Source of the DNA: Streptomyces vietnamensis
Lineage (GTDB): Bacteria; Actinomycetota; Actinomycetes; Streptomycetales; Streptomycetaceae
Length of the DNA stretch: 64,000 bases
NCBI RefSeq assembly: GCF_000830005.1
Contig: NZ_CP010407.1
Coordinates: 4,259,001 to 4,323,000, forward strand
Reading direction: 5' to 3'
Part shown: positions 55,573 to 64,000 of the stretch, in pieces
How the letters are laid out: the number at the start of each line of letters is the position of its first letter
Numbering within the stretch: position 1 is the stretch's first letter
Notes under the pieces: generated by a model
What the model saw: only the letters and a program-made list of their open reading frames with translations
What the model was told of the DNA's origin: nothing
Databases searched by the model: none
Program-made: the position numbers and the translations under genes

Positions 55573-58500
55573 ATGTTTCACGTGAAACCGATCGACCCGC
55601 GCCTGCTCCGGTACGCCAGGGCCACCCGTCTCTTCCTGATCGCGGTGGTCGCGCTCGGCCTCGTCGGAGCGACGCTGGTCATCGCCCAGGCGATGCTCAT
55701 CGCCGAGATCGTGGTGGGGGCCTTCCAGCAGGCCCGGTCGGTTTCCGATCTGACCACGCCCCTGCTGCTGCTCGCCGGAGTCGCGGTGGCGCGGGGGCTC
55801 GTCTCCTGGCTGACCGAGCTCGCCGCCCACCGGGCGAGCGCGGCGGTCAAGTCCGAGCTCCGCGGCCGGCTCCTCGGCCGCGCGGCCGCACTCGGGCCCG
55901 GGTGGCTGAGCGGGCAGAAGGCCGGTTCGCTGATCGCCCTCGCCACCCGGGGCGTGGACGCCCTCGATGACTACTTCGCCCGCTATCTGCCGCAGCTCGG
56001 CCTCGCGGTGGTCGTGCCGGTGGCCGTCCTGGCCCGGATCGTCACCGAGGACTGGGTCTCGGCGGCGATCATCGTCGTCACGCTGCCGCTCATCCCGGTC
56101 TTCATGATCCTCATCGGCTGGTACACCCAGGCCCGGATGGACCGGCAGTGGAAGCTGCTCTCGCGGCTCTCGGGCCACTTCCTGGACGTGGTGGCCGGCC
56201 TTCCCACTCTCAAGATCTTCGGCCGGGCGAAGGCCCAGGCCGAGTCGATCCGCGCGATCACCTCCGAGTACCGCCAGGCGACGATGCGGACGCTGCGGAT
56301 CGCCTTCATCTCCTCCTTCGCCCTGGAGCTGCTCGCGACGCTGTCGGTCGCGCTGGTCGCCGTGACCATCGGCATGCGGCTCGTCCACGGCGAGCTCGAC
56401 CTCTTCACCGGGCTCGTCATCCTGATCCTGGCGCCCGAGGCGTACCTCCCGCTGCGGCAGGTGGGGGCGCAGTACCACGCTGCGGCGGAGGGGCTCGCGG
56501 CGGCGGAGGAGATCTTCGAGGTCCTGGAAGCCCCGGTGCGGGATGGCGGTACGGGGGCGGTGCCCGCTTCCGTACGGCTTGATCTTGACCGGGTGACGGT
56601 GCGGCACGCGGGGCGCGCCGAGCCCTCGCTCGACGCGGCGACGCTGACGGTCGAGCCGGGCGAGACGGTGGCCCTGGTCGGGCCCAGCGGGGTCGGGAAG
56701 TCGACGCTGCTCGACGTCGTGCTCGGGTTCGCGGTGCCGGAGGAGGGCGGTTCCGTACGGGTCGGGGGCGTCGATCTGGGGTCGCTCGACCTGGAGGCGT
56801 GGCGGGACCGGATCGCCTGGGTGCCGCAGCGGCCGTACCTGTTCGCGGGGACGGTCGCCGAGAACGTACGGCTCGCCCGGCCGGACGCGTCCGACTCGGC
56901 GGTACGGGAGGCACTGCGGGACGCGGGGGCGGACGGGTTCGTCGCGGGGCTGCCTTCGGGAGTCGACACGGTCCTCGGCGAGGACGGTGCGGGGCTCTCG
57001 GCGGGGCAGCGGCAACGGCTCGCGCTCGCGCGGGCGTTTCTGGCGGACCGGCCGTTGTTGCTGCTGGACGAGCCGACGGCGGCGCTGGACGGTGTCACCG
57101 AGGCGGGGGTCGTGGAGGCGGTGCGGCGCCTGGCCGCAGGGCGGACGGTGCTGCTTGTGGTGCACCGGCCTGCGCTGCTCGCGGTCGCGGACCGGGTGGT
57201 TTCGCTGGGCGGTGCGGTGCGCGGTGCGGGCCCTGTCAGCGCGGAGGCCCCGGGGGTGACCGTCCAGGGCACCGAGGGCGCCGGGTCCGGCGCAGGTGCG
57301 GGCGTGTGCCCACCCGTTCCGCCCTTTGCGGAACAGATGCCCACACGTCGTGGGGCGGCCCTTGCCCGGGTACGAGCCATGGCTCGGGGGGTCAAGGGGC
57401 GGGTCGCGCTCGCGCTGGTGCTGGGGAGTCTGGCGCTCGGGTCTGCCGTGGGGCTCATGGCCGTGTCCGGGTGGCTCATTTCTCGGGCCTCCGAGCAGCC
57501 GCCCGTGCTCTATCTGATGATGGCCGTCACCGCCACGCGTGCCTTCGGGATCGGGCGGGCCGTCTTCCGGTACGCCGAGCGGCTCGTCTCGCACGACGCC
57601 GTCCTGCGGATGCTCGCCGACCTGCGGGTCAACGTCTACCGGCGCCTGGAGCGGATCGCCCCGGCCGGACTGCGCCGCACCCGGCGCGGTGACCTCCTCG
57701 CGCGGCTCGTCCAGGACGTCGACGCGCTCCAGGACTACTGGCTGCGCTGGCTGCTCCCGGTGGGTGCCGCGCTCCTCGTGGGGGTCGGTTCCGTGGGGTT
57801 CACCGCCTGGCTGCTGCCCGAGGCCGGGGCCGTCCTCGCCGTCGGGCTGCTGGTCGCGGGCGTCCTCGTGCCGGCGGCCGGCGGGGCCCTCGCCCGCCGG
57901 GCCGAGCGGCGGCTCGCCCCCGCGCGCGGCGCCCTGGCGACCGCCGTGGCCGACCTGCTGCGCGGCTGCGCCGAACTGACCGTCGCCGGTGCGCTCCGGG
58001 GCCGGATCGAGCGGGCCCGGGACGCCGACCGCGCCCTCACCTCCATCGCCTCCCGGCAGGCCGCCGCCACCGCGCTCGGGGCCGGGCTCTCGGCCCTGGT
58101 CTGCGGCCTGACGGTCGCGGCCGCCGCGCTCGTCGGCGTCCAGGCCGTACGGGACGGGCGGCTCGACGGGGTGGCCCTCGCCGTGGTCGTCCTGACCCCG
58201 CTCGCCGCCTTCGAGGCCGTCACCGGGCTGCCCCTCGCCGTCCAGTACCGGCAGCGCGTCAAGCGCAGCGCCGAGCGGGTCTTCGAGGTGCTCGACGCCC
58301 CCGTCCCCGTACACGAACCGGAGACGCCCGCCGCTCCCCCGGCGAGCCCGTTCCCGCTGGAGCTGGCCGGGCTCTCCGCCCGGCACGCCGGGCAGGACCG
58401 GCACGCGCTCGACGACTTCGCCCTCACCCTGGAGGCCGGGCGGCGGGTCGCGGTCGTCGGCGCCTCCGGCTCCGGCAAGACCACGCTCGCCCAGGTGCTG

Positions 58501-59124
58501 CTGCGGTTCCTGGACGTGGAGGACGGTGTGTACCGGATCGGTGGCGTGCCGGCCTGGGAACTCGACGGCGATGCCGTCCGGCGGTTCGTCGGGCTCTGCG
58601 CCCAGGACGCCCACCTCTTCGACAGCTCCGTCCGCGAGAACCTGCGGCTCGCCAAGGTCGGCGCGGACGACGAGGAGCTGCGCGAGGCGCTGCGCCGGGC
58701 CCGGCTGCTCGACTGGGTCGACGGGCTGCCCGCCGGACTCGACACCCTCGTGGGCGAGCACGGTTCGCAGCTCTCCGGCGGTCAGCGGCAGCGCCTCGCG
58801 CTCGCCCGGGCCCTCCTCGCCGACTTCCCGGTCCTCGTCCTCGACGAACCCGCCGAGCACCTGGACCTGGCCACCGCCGACGCGCTCACCGACGACCTGC
58901 TCCGGGCCACCGAGGGTCGCACCACCGTCCTCATCACCCACCGGCTGCACGGTCTCGACGCCGTCGACGAGGTGGTGGTCCTCGACGAGGGCCGGACCGT
59001 GCAGCGCGGCCCGTACGCCGAGCTCGCGGCGGCCGACGGACCGCTGCGGCGGATGCTGGAGCAGGAGGAGGAGAGCGATCTGCTGGTCGGCGCGGCCACC
59101 CGGACGACTTTTCTTGCCAAATAG
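55573..59124 (+). CDS. cydCD: Fused CydD-CydC ABC exporter
   Basis: ABC exporter of 1183 aa that joins CydD and CydC in one chain, as is normal in Streptomyces; it exports thiols needed for cytochrome bd assembly. The first half has six helices and an ATPase with Walker A GPSGVGKST and signature LSAGQRQRLALARAF; the second half repeats this with GASGSGKTT and LSGGQRQRLALARALL. A linker of about 40 residues with CPPVPPFAEQ joins them. The ATG lies 2 bp before a perfect parS that supplies the N-terminus MFHVKP. It follows cydB by 29 nt. Confidence 0.94.
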   Translation: MFHVKPIDPRLLRYARATRLFLIAVVALGLVGATLVIAQAMLIAEIVVGAFQQARSVSDLTTPLLLLAGVAVARGLVSWLTELAAHRASAAVKSELRGRLLGRAAALGPGWLSGQKAGSLIALATRGVDALDDYFARYLPQLGLAVVVPVAVLARIVTEDWVSAAIIVVTLPLIPVFMILIGWYTQARMDRQWKLLSRLSGHFLDVVAGLPTLKIFGRAKAQAESIRAITSEYRQATMRTLRIAFISSFALELLATLSVALVAVTIGMRLVHGELDLFTGLVILILAPEAYLPLRQVGAQYHAAAEGLAAAEEIFEVLEAPVRDGGTGAVPASVRLDLDRVTVRHAGRAEPSLDAATLTVEPGETVALVGPSGVGKSTLLDVVLGFAVPEEGGSVRVGGVDLGSLDLEAWRDRIAWVPQRPYLFAGTVAENVRLARPDASDSAVREALRDAGADGFVAGLPSGVDTVLGEDGAGLSAGQRQRLALARAFLADRPLLLLDEPTAALDGVTEAGVVEAVRRLAAGRTVLLVVHRPALLAVADRVVSLGGAVRGAGPVSAEAPGVTVQGTEGAGSGAGAGVCPPVPPFAEQMPTRRGAALARVRAMARGVKGRVALALVLGSLALGSAVGLMAVSGWLISRASEQPPVLYLMMAVTATRAFGIGRAVFRYAERLVSHDAVLRMLADLRVNVYRRLERIAPAGLRRTRRGDLLARLVQDVDALQDYWLRWLLPVGAALLVGVGSVGFTAWLLPEAGAVLAVGLLVAGVLVPAAGGALARRAERRLAPARGALATAVADLLRGCAELTVAGALRGRIERARDADRALTSIASRQAAATALGAGLSALVCGLTVAAAALVGVQAVRDGRLDGVALAVVVLTPLAAFEAVTGLPLAVQYRQRVKRSAERVFEVLDAPVPVHEPETPAAPPASPFPLELAGLSARHAGQDRHALDDFALTLEAGRRVAVVGASGSGKTTLAQVLLRFLDVEDGVYRIGGVPAWELDGDAVRRFVGLCAQDAHLFDSSVRENLRLAKVGADDEELREALRRARLLDWVDGLPAGLDTLVGEHGSQLSGGQRQRLALARALLADFPVLVLDEPAEHLDLATADALTDDLLRATEGRTTVLITHRLHGLDAVDEVVVLDEGRTVQRGPYAELAAADGPLRRMLEQEEESDLLVGAATRTTFLAK
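55575..55588. other. parS: parS site (perfect, at cydCD start)
   Basis: GTTTCACGTGAAAC begins at the last base of the cydCD ATG and encodes codons 2-5 (Phe-His-Val-Lys). It is the most distant parS from parAB in this window, about 54 kb away. Confidence 0.97.
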
Positions 59125-59144
59125 GACTTACTAGGCTCAAGGTC

Positions 59145-60860
59145 ATGACCGCCGCCGCGTCGTCCGAGTCCTCGGACCCCCTGGAAGCCGCCACCCGGGT
59201 CACCCGCAGTCTCCAGGGGCTGTCCACGGAGCTCACCGCCCGCGTGCCGCAGCTCCTGGAGGCCATGCGTTCGGTCGGCACCGGCCTCGAACTCCACTCC
59301 ACCCTCGACCGGATCTGCGAGACCGCCGCCGAACTCGCCGACGCCCGCTACGCCGCGATCGGCGTCGTCGACGACGAGGGCGAGGGCCTCTCCGCCTTCG
59401 TCACCTTCGGCGTCGACGAGGACACGGACCGCCGGATCGGCCGGCGCCCCGACGGCCACGCGGGGCTGCTCGGCGCGCTGATCCGCGACCCGCAGACCAT
59501 CCGCCTCGCCGATCTGTCCACCGATCCGCGCGCGGCCGGCTTCCCACCAGGACATCCGCCGATGCGGACCTTCCTCGGCGTCCCCATCCGGGTCCAGGGC
59601 GAGATCTTCGGCAACCTCTACCTCGCGGAGAAGCACGGCGGCGGCGAGTTCAACGACTACGACGTGCACATGGTCCGGGTCCTCGCCACCGAGGCCGGCA
59701 TCGCGATCGGCAACGCGCGTCTCTACGAGGCGGCCCGGCAGCGCGAGCGGTGGATCGACGGCTCGGTCGCCGTCACCACCGCACTGCTCTCCGGCGGCGA
59801 CGCGGACGACGCCCTCACGGTCGTCGCCGAACAGGCCCGCCGGCTCGCCGACGCGGACGCCGGGATCGTGCTGCTGCCCGCCGAGGAGGGCGGCCTGGAG
59901 ATCGTCGCCGTCTCCTCGCCCCGGCCCGTGAAGTCGCTCGGCGTGGTGATCCCGCCCGAGAGCGCCGTCGTGAAGCAGCTCCTGGAGGGCGAGGCGGTCT
60001 TCGTGGCCGACGCCTCCACGGACCCGCGCATGATCAGCCGGCTGACGGCCCCGTACGGACCGAGCATGATGCTGCCGCTGCAGAGCGGCGGACGGGTCCT
60101 CGGCGCGCTCGCCACGCCCCGGGCGCGGGGGGCCAGGCAGTTCACGGAGGCGGAGCGGACGCTCGCCACCCAGTTCGCCTCGCAGGCCGCGCTCGCCCTG
60201 ATGATGGCCGACGCACAGCGCGACCGGGAGCGCCTCGCCGTCTACGAGGACCGCGACCGGATCGCCCGCGACCTGCACGACCTGGTCATCCAGCGGCTCT
60301 TCGCCACCGGGATGATGCTGGAGAGCGCCCAGCGGAAGTCGATCGTGCCGGCCGTGCGCGAGGGCGTGGGCAAGGCCGTGGACGAGCTGGACGTGACCAT
60401 CCAGGAGATCCGTACGGCGATCTTCGCGCTCCAGCAGGGCCCCGCCGAGGCGCCGTCGGGGCTGCGCACCCGCGTCCTGCGGGAGATCAACATGGCGGCC
60501 GTGCCGCTCGGCTTCAAGCCCGCGCACCGCTTCCTCGGCGCGATCGACTCGACGGTCGGCGAACTCACCGGCAAGAACCTCATCGCCGCCCTGCGCGAGG
60601 CGCTCTCCAACGCGTTCCGGCACGCGGAGGCGGGCCGCATCGAGGTGGTCGTCGACGCCGGGGTCACCCTGCCCGACGGTTCCGCCGGGGTACGGCTCTC
60701 GGTCGCCGACGACGGCATCGGCATCCCGGCGGGCGGGCGCCGCAGCGGCCTGCGGAACCTGGCCCGCCGGGCCGAGTCGCTGGGCGGCGCGAGCTGGTGC
60801 GACCCGGGCCTGGGCGAGGGCGGCGGCGGGACGACGGTGGTGTGGGAGGCCCCGCTCTAG
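59145..60860 (+). CDS. GAF-domain sensor histidine kinase (DevS/DosT-like)
   Basis: Histidine kinase of 571 aa with two GAF domains (about 50-195 and 210-355), a HisKA_3 dimer domain with the phospho-His at about residue 378 (DRDRIARDLHDLVIQRLFA) and a HATPase domain (ALREALSNAFRHAEA, DDGIGIP). The first GAF domain has GFPPGHPPMRTFLGVPIRVQ, matching the segment that carries the haem-ligand His in mycobacterial DevS/DosT (here His137). So a haem-based oxygen or redox sensor is likely. It starts 20 nt after cydCD, and no response regulator is adjacent. Confidence 0.88.
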   Translation: MTAAASSESSDPLEAATRVTRSLQGLSTELTARVPQLLEAMRSVGTGLELHSTLDRICETAAELADARYAAIGVVDDEGEGLSAFVTFGVDEDTDRRIGRRPDGHAGLLGALIRDPQTIRLADLSTDPRAAGFPPGHPPMRTFLGVPIRVQGEIFGNLYLAEKHGGGEFNDYDVHMVRVLATEAGIAIGNARLYEAARQRERWIDGSVAVTTALLSGGDADDALTVVAEQARRLADADAGIVLLPAEEGGLEIVAVSSPRPVKSLGVVIPPESAVVKQLLEGEAVFVADASTDPRMISRLTAPYGPSMMLPLQSGGRVLGALATPRARGARQFTEAERTLATQFASQAALALMMADAQRDRERLAVYEDRDRIARDLHDLVIQRLFATGMMLESAQRKSIVPAVREGVGKAVDELDVTIQEIRTAIFALQQGPAEAPSGLRTRVLREINMAAVPLGFKPAHRFLGAIDSTVGELTGKNLIAALREALSNAFRHAEAGRIEVVVDAGVTLPDGSAGVRLSVADDGIGIPAGGRRSGLRNLARRAESLGGASWCDPGLGEGGGGTTVVWEAPL

Positions 60861-60866
60861 GGCCGG

Positions 60867-60946
60867 CCCGGCCTGGTCCGACGGGAATGGTCGGGCAGGC
60901 CCTAGGACCCGGCCTGGTCCGACGGGAATGGTCGGACAGGCCCTAG
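60867..60946. repeat. Duplicated 39-bp hairpin unit between kinase and Cof genes
   Basis: 60867-60905 and 60908-60946 differ by one base. Each unit folds (GGCCTGGTCCGAC with GTCGGACAGGCC) and probably acts as a bidirectional terminator. The second contains the stop codon of the minus-strand gene. Confidence 0.85.
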
Positions 60947-61815
60947 CCCGCGGTCTCCTTGCTCGCGAGGGCTTCGGCGACGAGCTGTTCGATGACGACG
61001 GCGACTCCGTCCTCGTTGTTGCCGACCGTGCGGCCCGAGGCGGCGGCGATGACGTCGGGGTGGGCGTTGCCCATCGCGTACGAGCGGCCGGCCCAGCTCA
61101 GCATCTCGATGTCGTTCGGCATGTCTCCGAAGGCGACGACCTCCTCGGCCGCGATGCCGCGCTCGGCGCAGCACAGGGCCAGGGTGGAGGCCTTGGAGAC
61201 GCCGAGCGCGCTGATCTCGACGAGGGCGGTCGGGCTGGACCGGGTGAAGGCGGCCCGGTCGCCCGCCGCCTCCCGCGTGATCGCGAGGAACACGTCGGGG
61301 TCGAGCTCGGGGTGCTGGGCGAGCAGCTTGAGCACCGGGGCCGCCGAGCCGGGCGCCTCCTCGAAGAGGAGCTTCTCGGCGGTGGCGACGGTCGCGCCGG
61401 GGTCGAGGAAGAAGGGCGGGTACTGGGGCTCGTAGTGGATGCCGGTGGTCAGCTCGACGGCGAAGGACGTCCCCGGCGCGGCGGCCCGCAGGGCGCGGAC
61501 GACGTCGAGCGCGACCGGCCGCTCGAGGGGGCGGACCTCGAGGAAGGTTCCTCCCGCATGGAGGTCGACGACGGCGGCGCCGTTGGCGCAGATGGCCAGG
61601 CCGTGCCCGTGGACGTGGTCGCTGACGACGTCCATCCAGCGGGCCGGGCGGCCGGTGACGAAGAAGACCTCGATCCCGGCCCGCTCGGCCGCCGCGAGGG
61701 CGGCGACCGTGCGCTCGGAGACGGACTTGTCGTCGCGGAGCAGGGTGCCGTCGAGGTCGGTGGCGATCAGCCGGGCCACCGGGGCGGAAGGGCGCGGGGA
61801 ACGGGGAGAGGTCAC
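60943..61815 (-). CDS. Cof-type HAD phosphatase
   Basis: HAD-IIB (Cof) hydrolase of 290 aa for sugar phosphates or cofactor phosphates. Motif I is LIATDLDGTLLRDD near residue 17, motif II is FFVTGRP, and motif IV is VVAFGDMPNDIEML; the large C2B cap lies between. GTG 61815 is chosen; no other in-frame start has a better ribosome-binding site. It is convergent with the sensor kinase. Confidence 0.88.
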   Translation of the reverse strand: MTSPRSPRPSAPVARLIATDLDGTLLRDDKSVSERTVAALAAAERAGIEVFFVTGRPARWMDVVSDHVHGHGLAICANGAAVVDLHAGGTFLEVRPLERPVALDVVRALRAAAPGTSFAVELTTGIHYEPQYPPFFLDPGATVATAEKLLFEEAPGSAAPVLKLLAQHPELDPDVFLAITREAAGDRAAFTRSSPTALVEISALGVSKASTLALCCAERGIAAEEVVAFGDMPNDIEMLSWAGRSYAMGNAHPDVIAAASGRTVGNNEDGVAVVIEQLVAEALASKETAG

Positions 61816-61933
61816 CGCCCCATTCTTCCGTACCCGGCGCACGGGCGTGCGAGGAGCCGCACATATGAGCCTGGCTTCTTGGCCGGGACGTCCTCCCGCG
61901 GGGTTCTCCTGGGGTGTTCTCCCCGCGGTGCGG

Positions 61934-62611
61934 TCAGTACGCGATCTCCACGACGGCCCGGTGGGCGCGCCGGTCGTCGACGTGGGTGAGCAGGTAGTGC
62001 GCGAGATCGGCGCGGGAGAGGGACTTCGGCCGCTCCAGAGCGGCGTTCTCGGCGGTCCGGTAGGTGCCGGTCAGCGGGCCGTCGGTCAGCATCGGGGGCC
62101 GGACCACCGTCCACACGGTGCCGTCCGCGGCCGGGGAGCGTACGAAGCTCTCCATCCGGGCCATGTCGGCGTAGCCGTGCCGGTAGAGCCGCTGGATCAC
62201 GTACCGGGTGACGAGCCGCTGCGGCAGCGGCACCGCCGGGGTGACCTCCAGACCGGCGGAGGAGAGGCAGAGCAGCCGGTGGACGCCGGAGGCACGCATG
62301 GCCTCGACGATGTTCCGCGTGCCCTCCGAGTAGACGGTCGTGGGGTGCTTGCGGTCGGTGCTGCCGAGGCAGGAGAGGACGGCGTCGTGGCCGGTGACGG
62401 CCTGCCGCCAGGCCTCGGCCGCCTCGGCCGCCTCGGGGGTCTCGGGGGCGAGGACGTCGCCGGGCAGGACGGTGAGTTGCGCCCCCGGGTCCGTGACCGG
62501 GATCCGGGCGGGGTCGCGGGCGACGGCGGTGACCTGGTGGCCGGCGGCGAGGGCCTGGGTCAGGAGCTGCGCGCCCGTGCCGCCGGTGACGCCGAAGAGC
62601 ATCAGTTTCAT
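61934..62611 (-). CDS. NAD(P)-binding Rossmann protein (SDR-like, NmrA/YwnB type)
   Basis: Atypical SDR protein of 225 aa with the nucleotide motif MLFGVTGGTGAQLLTQALAAG at residues 4-24, a central HDAVLSCLGS and LLCLSSAGLEV. It resembles NAD(P)H-binding oxidoreductases of the flavin-reductase/NmrA group; whether it is catalytic is unknown. ATG 62611 overlaps the SGNH stop (ATGA), so the two are translated together. Confidence 0.85.
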   Translation of the reverse strand: MKLMLFGVTGGTGAQLLTQALAAGHQVTAVARDPARIPVTDPGAQLTVLPGDVLAPETPEAAEAAEAWRQAVTGHDAVLSCLGSTDRKHPTTVYSEGTRNIVEAMRASGVHRLLCLSSAGLEVTPAVPLPQRLVTRYVIQRLYRHGYADMARMESFVRSPAADGTVWTVVRPPMLTDGPLTGTYRTAENAALERPKSLSRADLAHYLLTHVDDRRAHRAVVEIAY

Positions 62612-63495
62612 GAGGCGCGTTCCTCGGTCAGGGCGTGGACGAGGGCGACGGTGACGGCGCGCTGGCCGTCGAGCGTGAGGTGGATCCCGTCGTCCAGGTG
62701 CAGTCCGGCAGTGGCGCGCCGGGTGTCGACGGTGCGTTCCGGCTGCGCGAGGAGGAAGTCGGCGACGGCGTCGACGTCCTCGCTGGTCCAGCCGATCCCG
62801 GCGCGACGGAAGTGCGGGTAGGCGTCGGCCCGTTCCTGGTCGATGGAGCTCGGGGTGAGCCAGATCCAGTGGTCCGGGCCGGAGAGTACGCCGCGGCAGG
62901 CGAGGTCCCGCAGGGCGAGGAGATTGCGCTGGGTCTCCGCCACGCTGACCAGCCGGGTGCCGACGGCCTGCGCGCCGTGGCCCGGCCGGGTGTCGACCAC
63001 CTGCGCGCCGTGGCCCGGTTGACGGGTGCCGGCCGCCTCCGCCCCGCGGCCCAGCCGCTGGGTGTCGTTCGCGCCGAGCATGCACAGGATCCAGTCGGGG
63101 CGCAGGAAGGCCGGCTGGGGGAGTTGGGCGAGGGCCTGGGTGGTGGTGGAGCCGGAGACGGCGAGGTTGACGAGTTCGACGCCGTCCGGAAGGAGGTGGC
63201 GCAGGATCGAGAACCAGGAGAGCCGGTCGGCGGTGGTGCTCTCGCCGAGGGCCACGATCCGCTGCCCCGGCCGGAAGGGCAGCCGGCCGGCCCGCTCGGC
63301 GAAGGCGGGGTCCTTGAGCAGTTCGGCGGCGGTGTCCCGGGTCCGGTCGTCGAAGTCCCGCAGCAGTGTCCGGTACGCCTCGGGGTCGAGGCCGAAGAGG
63401 CCGGCGAGGCGCGTGTCGGGCAGCTCCCCCAGGTAGCGGAGGGTCTTCTCGGGCTGCTGGAAGCGCACGAGCTTGTCCGTCAGGTTCTCGGCCAT
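62608..63495 (-). CDS. SGNH/GDSL-type hydrolase
   Basis: SGNH hydrolase of 295 aa. The nucleophile block is RIVALGESTTADRL (block I with Ser in GES), block III is MLGANDTQRLG and the catalytic Asp/His block is DDGIHLTLDG. A 70-residue N-terminal extension precedes it. In the middle, an in-frame run RQPGHGAQVVDTRPGHGAQA comes from a tandem DNA repeat (62954-63052) and should form a loop next to block III. It is coupled to the NAD-binding gene downstream and follows the membrane-protein gene by 1 nt, giving a three-gene operon. Substrate unknown. Confidence 0.82.
   Translation of the reverse strand: MAENLTDKLVRFQQPEKTLRYLGELPDTRLAGLFGLDPEAYRTLLRDFDDRTRDTAAELLKDPAFAERAGRLPFRPGQRIVALGESTTADRLSWFSILRHLLPDGVELVNLAVSGSTTTQALAQLPQPAFLRPDWILCMLGANDTQRLGRGAEAAGTRQPGHGAQVVDTRPGHGAQAVGTRLVSVAETQRNLLALRDLACRGVLSGPDHWIWLTPSSIDQERADAYPHFRRAGIGWTSEDVDAVADFLLAQPERTVDTRRATAGLHLDDGIHLTLDGQRAVTVALVHALTEERAS
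62954..63052. repeat. In-frame 33-bp-type tandem repeat in the SGNH gene
   Basis: Three imperfect copies of about 33-36 bp, each with CTGCGCGCCGTGGCCCGG or a close variant. Confidence 0.75.
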
Positions 63496-63496
63496 G

Positions 63497-64000
63497 TCAG
63501 AGCTCCTTGTGGGTACGGGTGCGGCGGCGGGGCAGCAGGAAGCCGGCGGCGATCAGCCAGCCCAGGCAGGTGAAGCGGGCCAGCGGCAGCAGCAGGGCGG
63601 CGCCGTCGAAGAGCAGGGCGAGGGTGGCGAGCTCGGCGAGCGTCGCCAGGACGAGGCCGGTCACGGCGAGGGCGCGGGGCAGCAGCCCGGCGAGGAGTCC
63701 GGGCACGGCGATCCCGGCCACGAGCAGGCCGAGCGTCACCACGTGTCCGGGGCCGCCGGTGGCGAAGGCCAGGTACTGGAGGGCCCGGACGAGCGCCGGG
63801 AGGTCGAGGACCTCCGTACGGGACAGGGTCCAGCTCACCAGGCCGCAGAGGGCCAGGAACCCGGCGGCGAGGAGGCCGCCGGCCAGGGCGATGGTCGCGC
63901 CGGGGGCGCGGACGCCGAGGCGGTGCAGCCGGGCCGAGACCGTGGCGGCGTAGACGGCGAGGGGGATCGAGGCCGCGAACTGGAGGGCGCCGGCGATCTG
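63497..64000 (-). CDS. Multi-pass membrane protein, 5' truncated by window edge
   Basis: C-terminal 167 residues of a membrane protein; the frame is open to base 64000, so its start lies beyond the window. At least five hydrophobic stretches are visible, such as ALQFAASIPLAVYAATVSAR, GATIALAGGLLAAGFLALCG and LARFTCLGWLIAAGFLLP, and it ends RRRTRTHKEL. The layout resembles DUF4386-type proteins, but I am not sure. The stop is one base from the SGNH start, so they share an operon. Confidence 0.75.
   Translation of the reverse strand, partial: QIAGALQFAASIPLAVYAATVSARLHRLGVRAPGATIALAGGLLAAGFLALCGLVSWTLSRTEVLDLPALVRALQYLAFATGGPGHVVTLGLLVAGIAVPGLLAGLLPRALAVTGLVLATLAELATLALLFDGAALLLPLARFTCLGWLIAAGFLLPRRRTRTHKEL

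Noticed and set aside
55540..58950. A 1136-codon minus-strand open frame
   Set aside because: It is a shadow of cydCD with no recognisable domain; cydCD has complete ABC motifs.

Overview
This 64 kb window is high-GC actinobacterial DNA, almost certainly from the origin-proximal core of a Streptomyces chromosome. Evidence: parA/parB with a dense field of the Streptomyces parS palindrome GTTTCACGTGAAAC, the sporulation genes ssgR/ssgA, sigM with its anti-sigma gene, a fused cydCD gene, and a gene order that matches the parAB-to-cyd region known from S. coelicolor. I see no rRNA, tRNA, CRISPR array or biosynthetic cluster.

Layout. 1-2.5 kb: 3' end of parA, parB and a GNAT gene. 2.6-5.7 kb (minus strand): trxA, trxB behind a SigR-type promoter, the anti-sigma gene, sigM. 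5.7-7.95 kb: a lower-GC insert with a secreted I36-type inhibitor, a lipoprotein and a truncated IS5-type transposase, ending in a 44-codon remnant of a second, diverged sigM 5' end. 8.0-16.2 kb: pseudokinase, murJ and a large membrane protein (minus), then cca. 16.2-27 kb: envelope and lipid genes (MFS, padR-ino1 behind a perfect palindrome, class A PBP, GT87 mannosyltransferase, alanine-racemase-like protein, femX). 27.2-32.3 kb: rpsF-ssb-rpsR-rplI, a MATE pump, dnaB behind DnaA boxes. 32.3-42.2 kb: accessory metabolism and regulators, including a frameshifted tyrosine phosphatase that now reads in frame into the next gene. 42.4-49.5 kb: ssgR, ssgA, a YibE/F protein, a TPP riboswitch with thiC, a Ser/Thr-type phosphatase. 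49.7-60.9 kb: LacI regulator, hisC-like aminotransferase, cyclophilin-like protein, Rex operator with cydA-cydB-cydCD, and a DevS/DosT-like sensor kinase. 60.9-64 kb: Cof-type phosphatase, NAD-binding protein, SGNH hydrolase and a membrane protein cut by the window edge.

How the parts fit: ParB acts on the parS sites scattered among these genes, two of which overlap start codons (cydCD and a HAD phosphatase) and one of which lies inside the anti-sigma gene. MurJ, PBP, FemX and the racemase-like protein serve peptidoglycan synthesis; Ino1 and GT87 serve inositol and mannolipid synthesis; cyd genes, Rex site, flavohaemoglobin and the GAF kinase serve oxygen, NO and redox responses.

The most unusual points are the sigM duplication around the lower-GC insert, the phosphatase/lyase frame fusion, matched DnaA-box/promoter spacing upstream of dnaB and hisC, and short tandem duplications anchored on stop codons at four gene ends.
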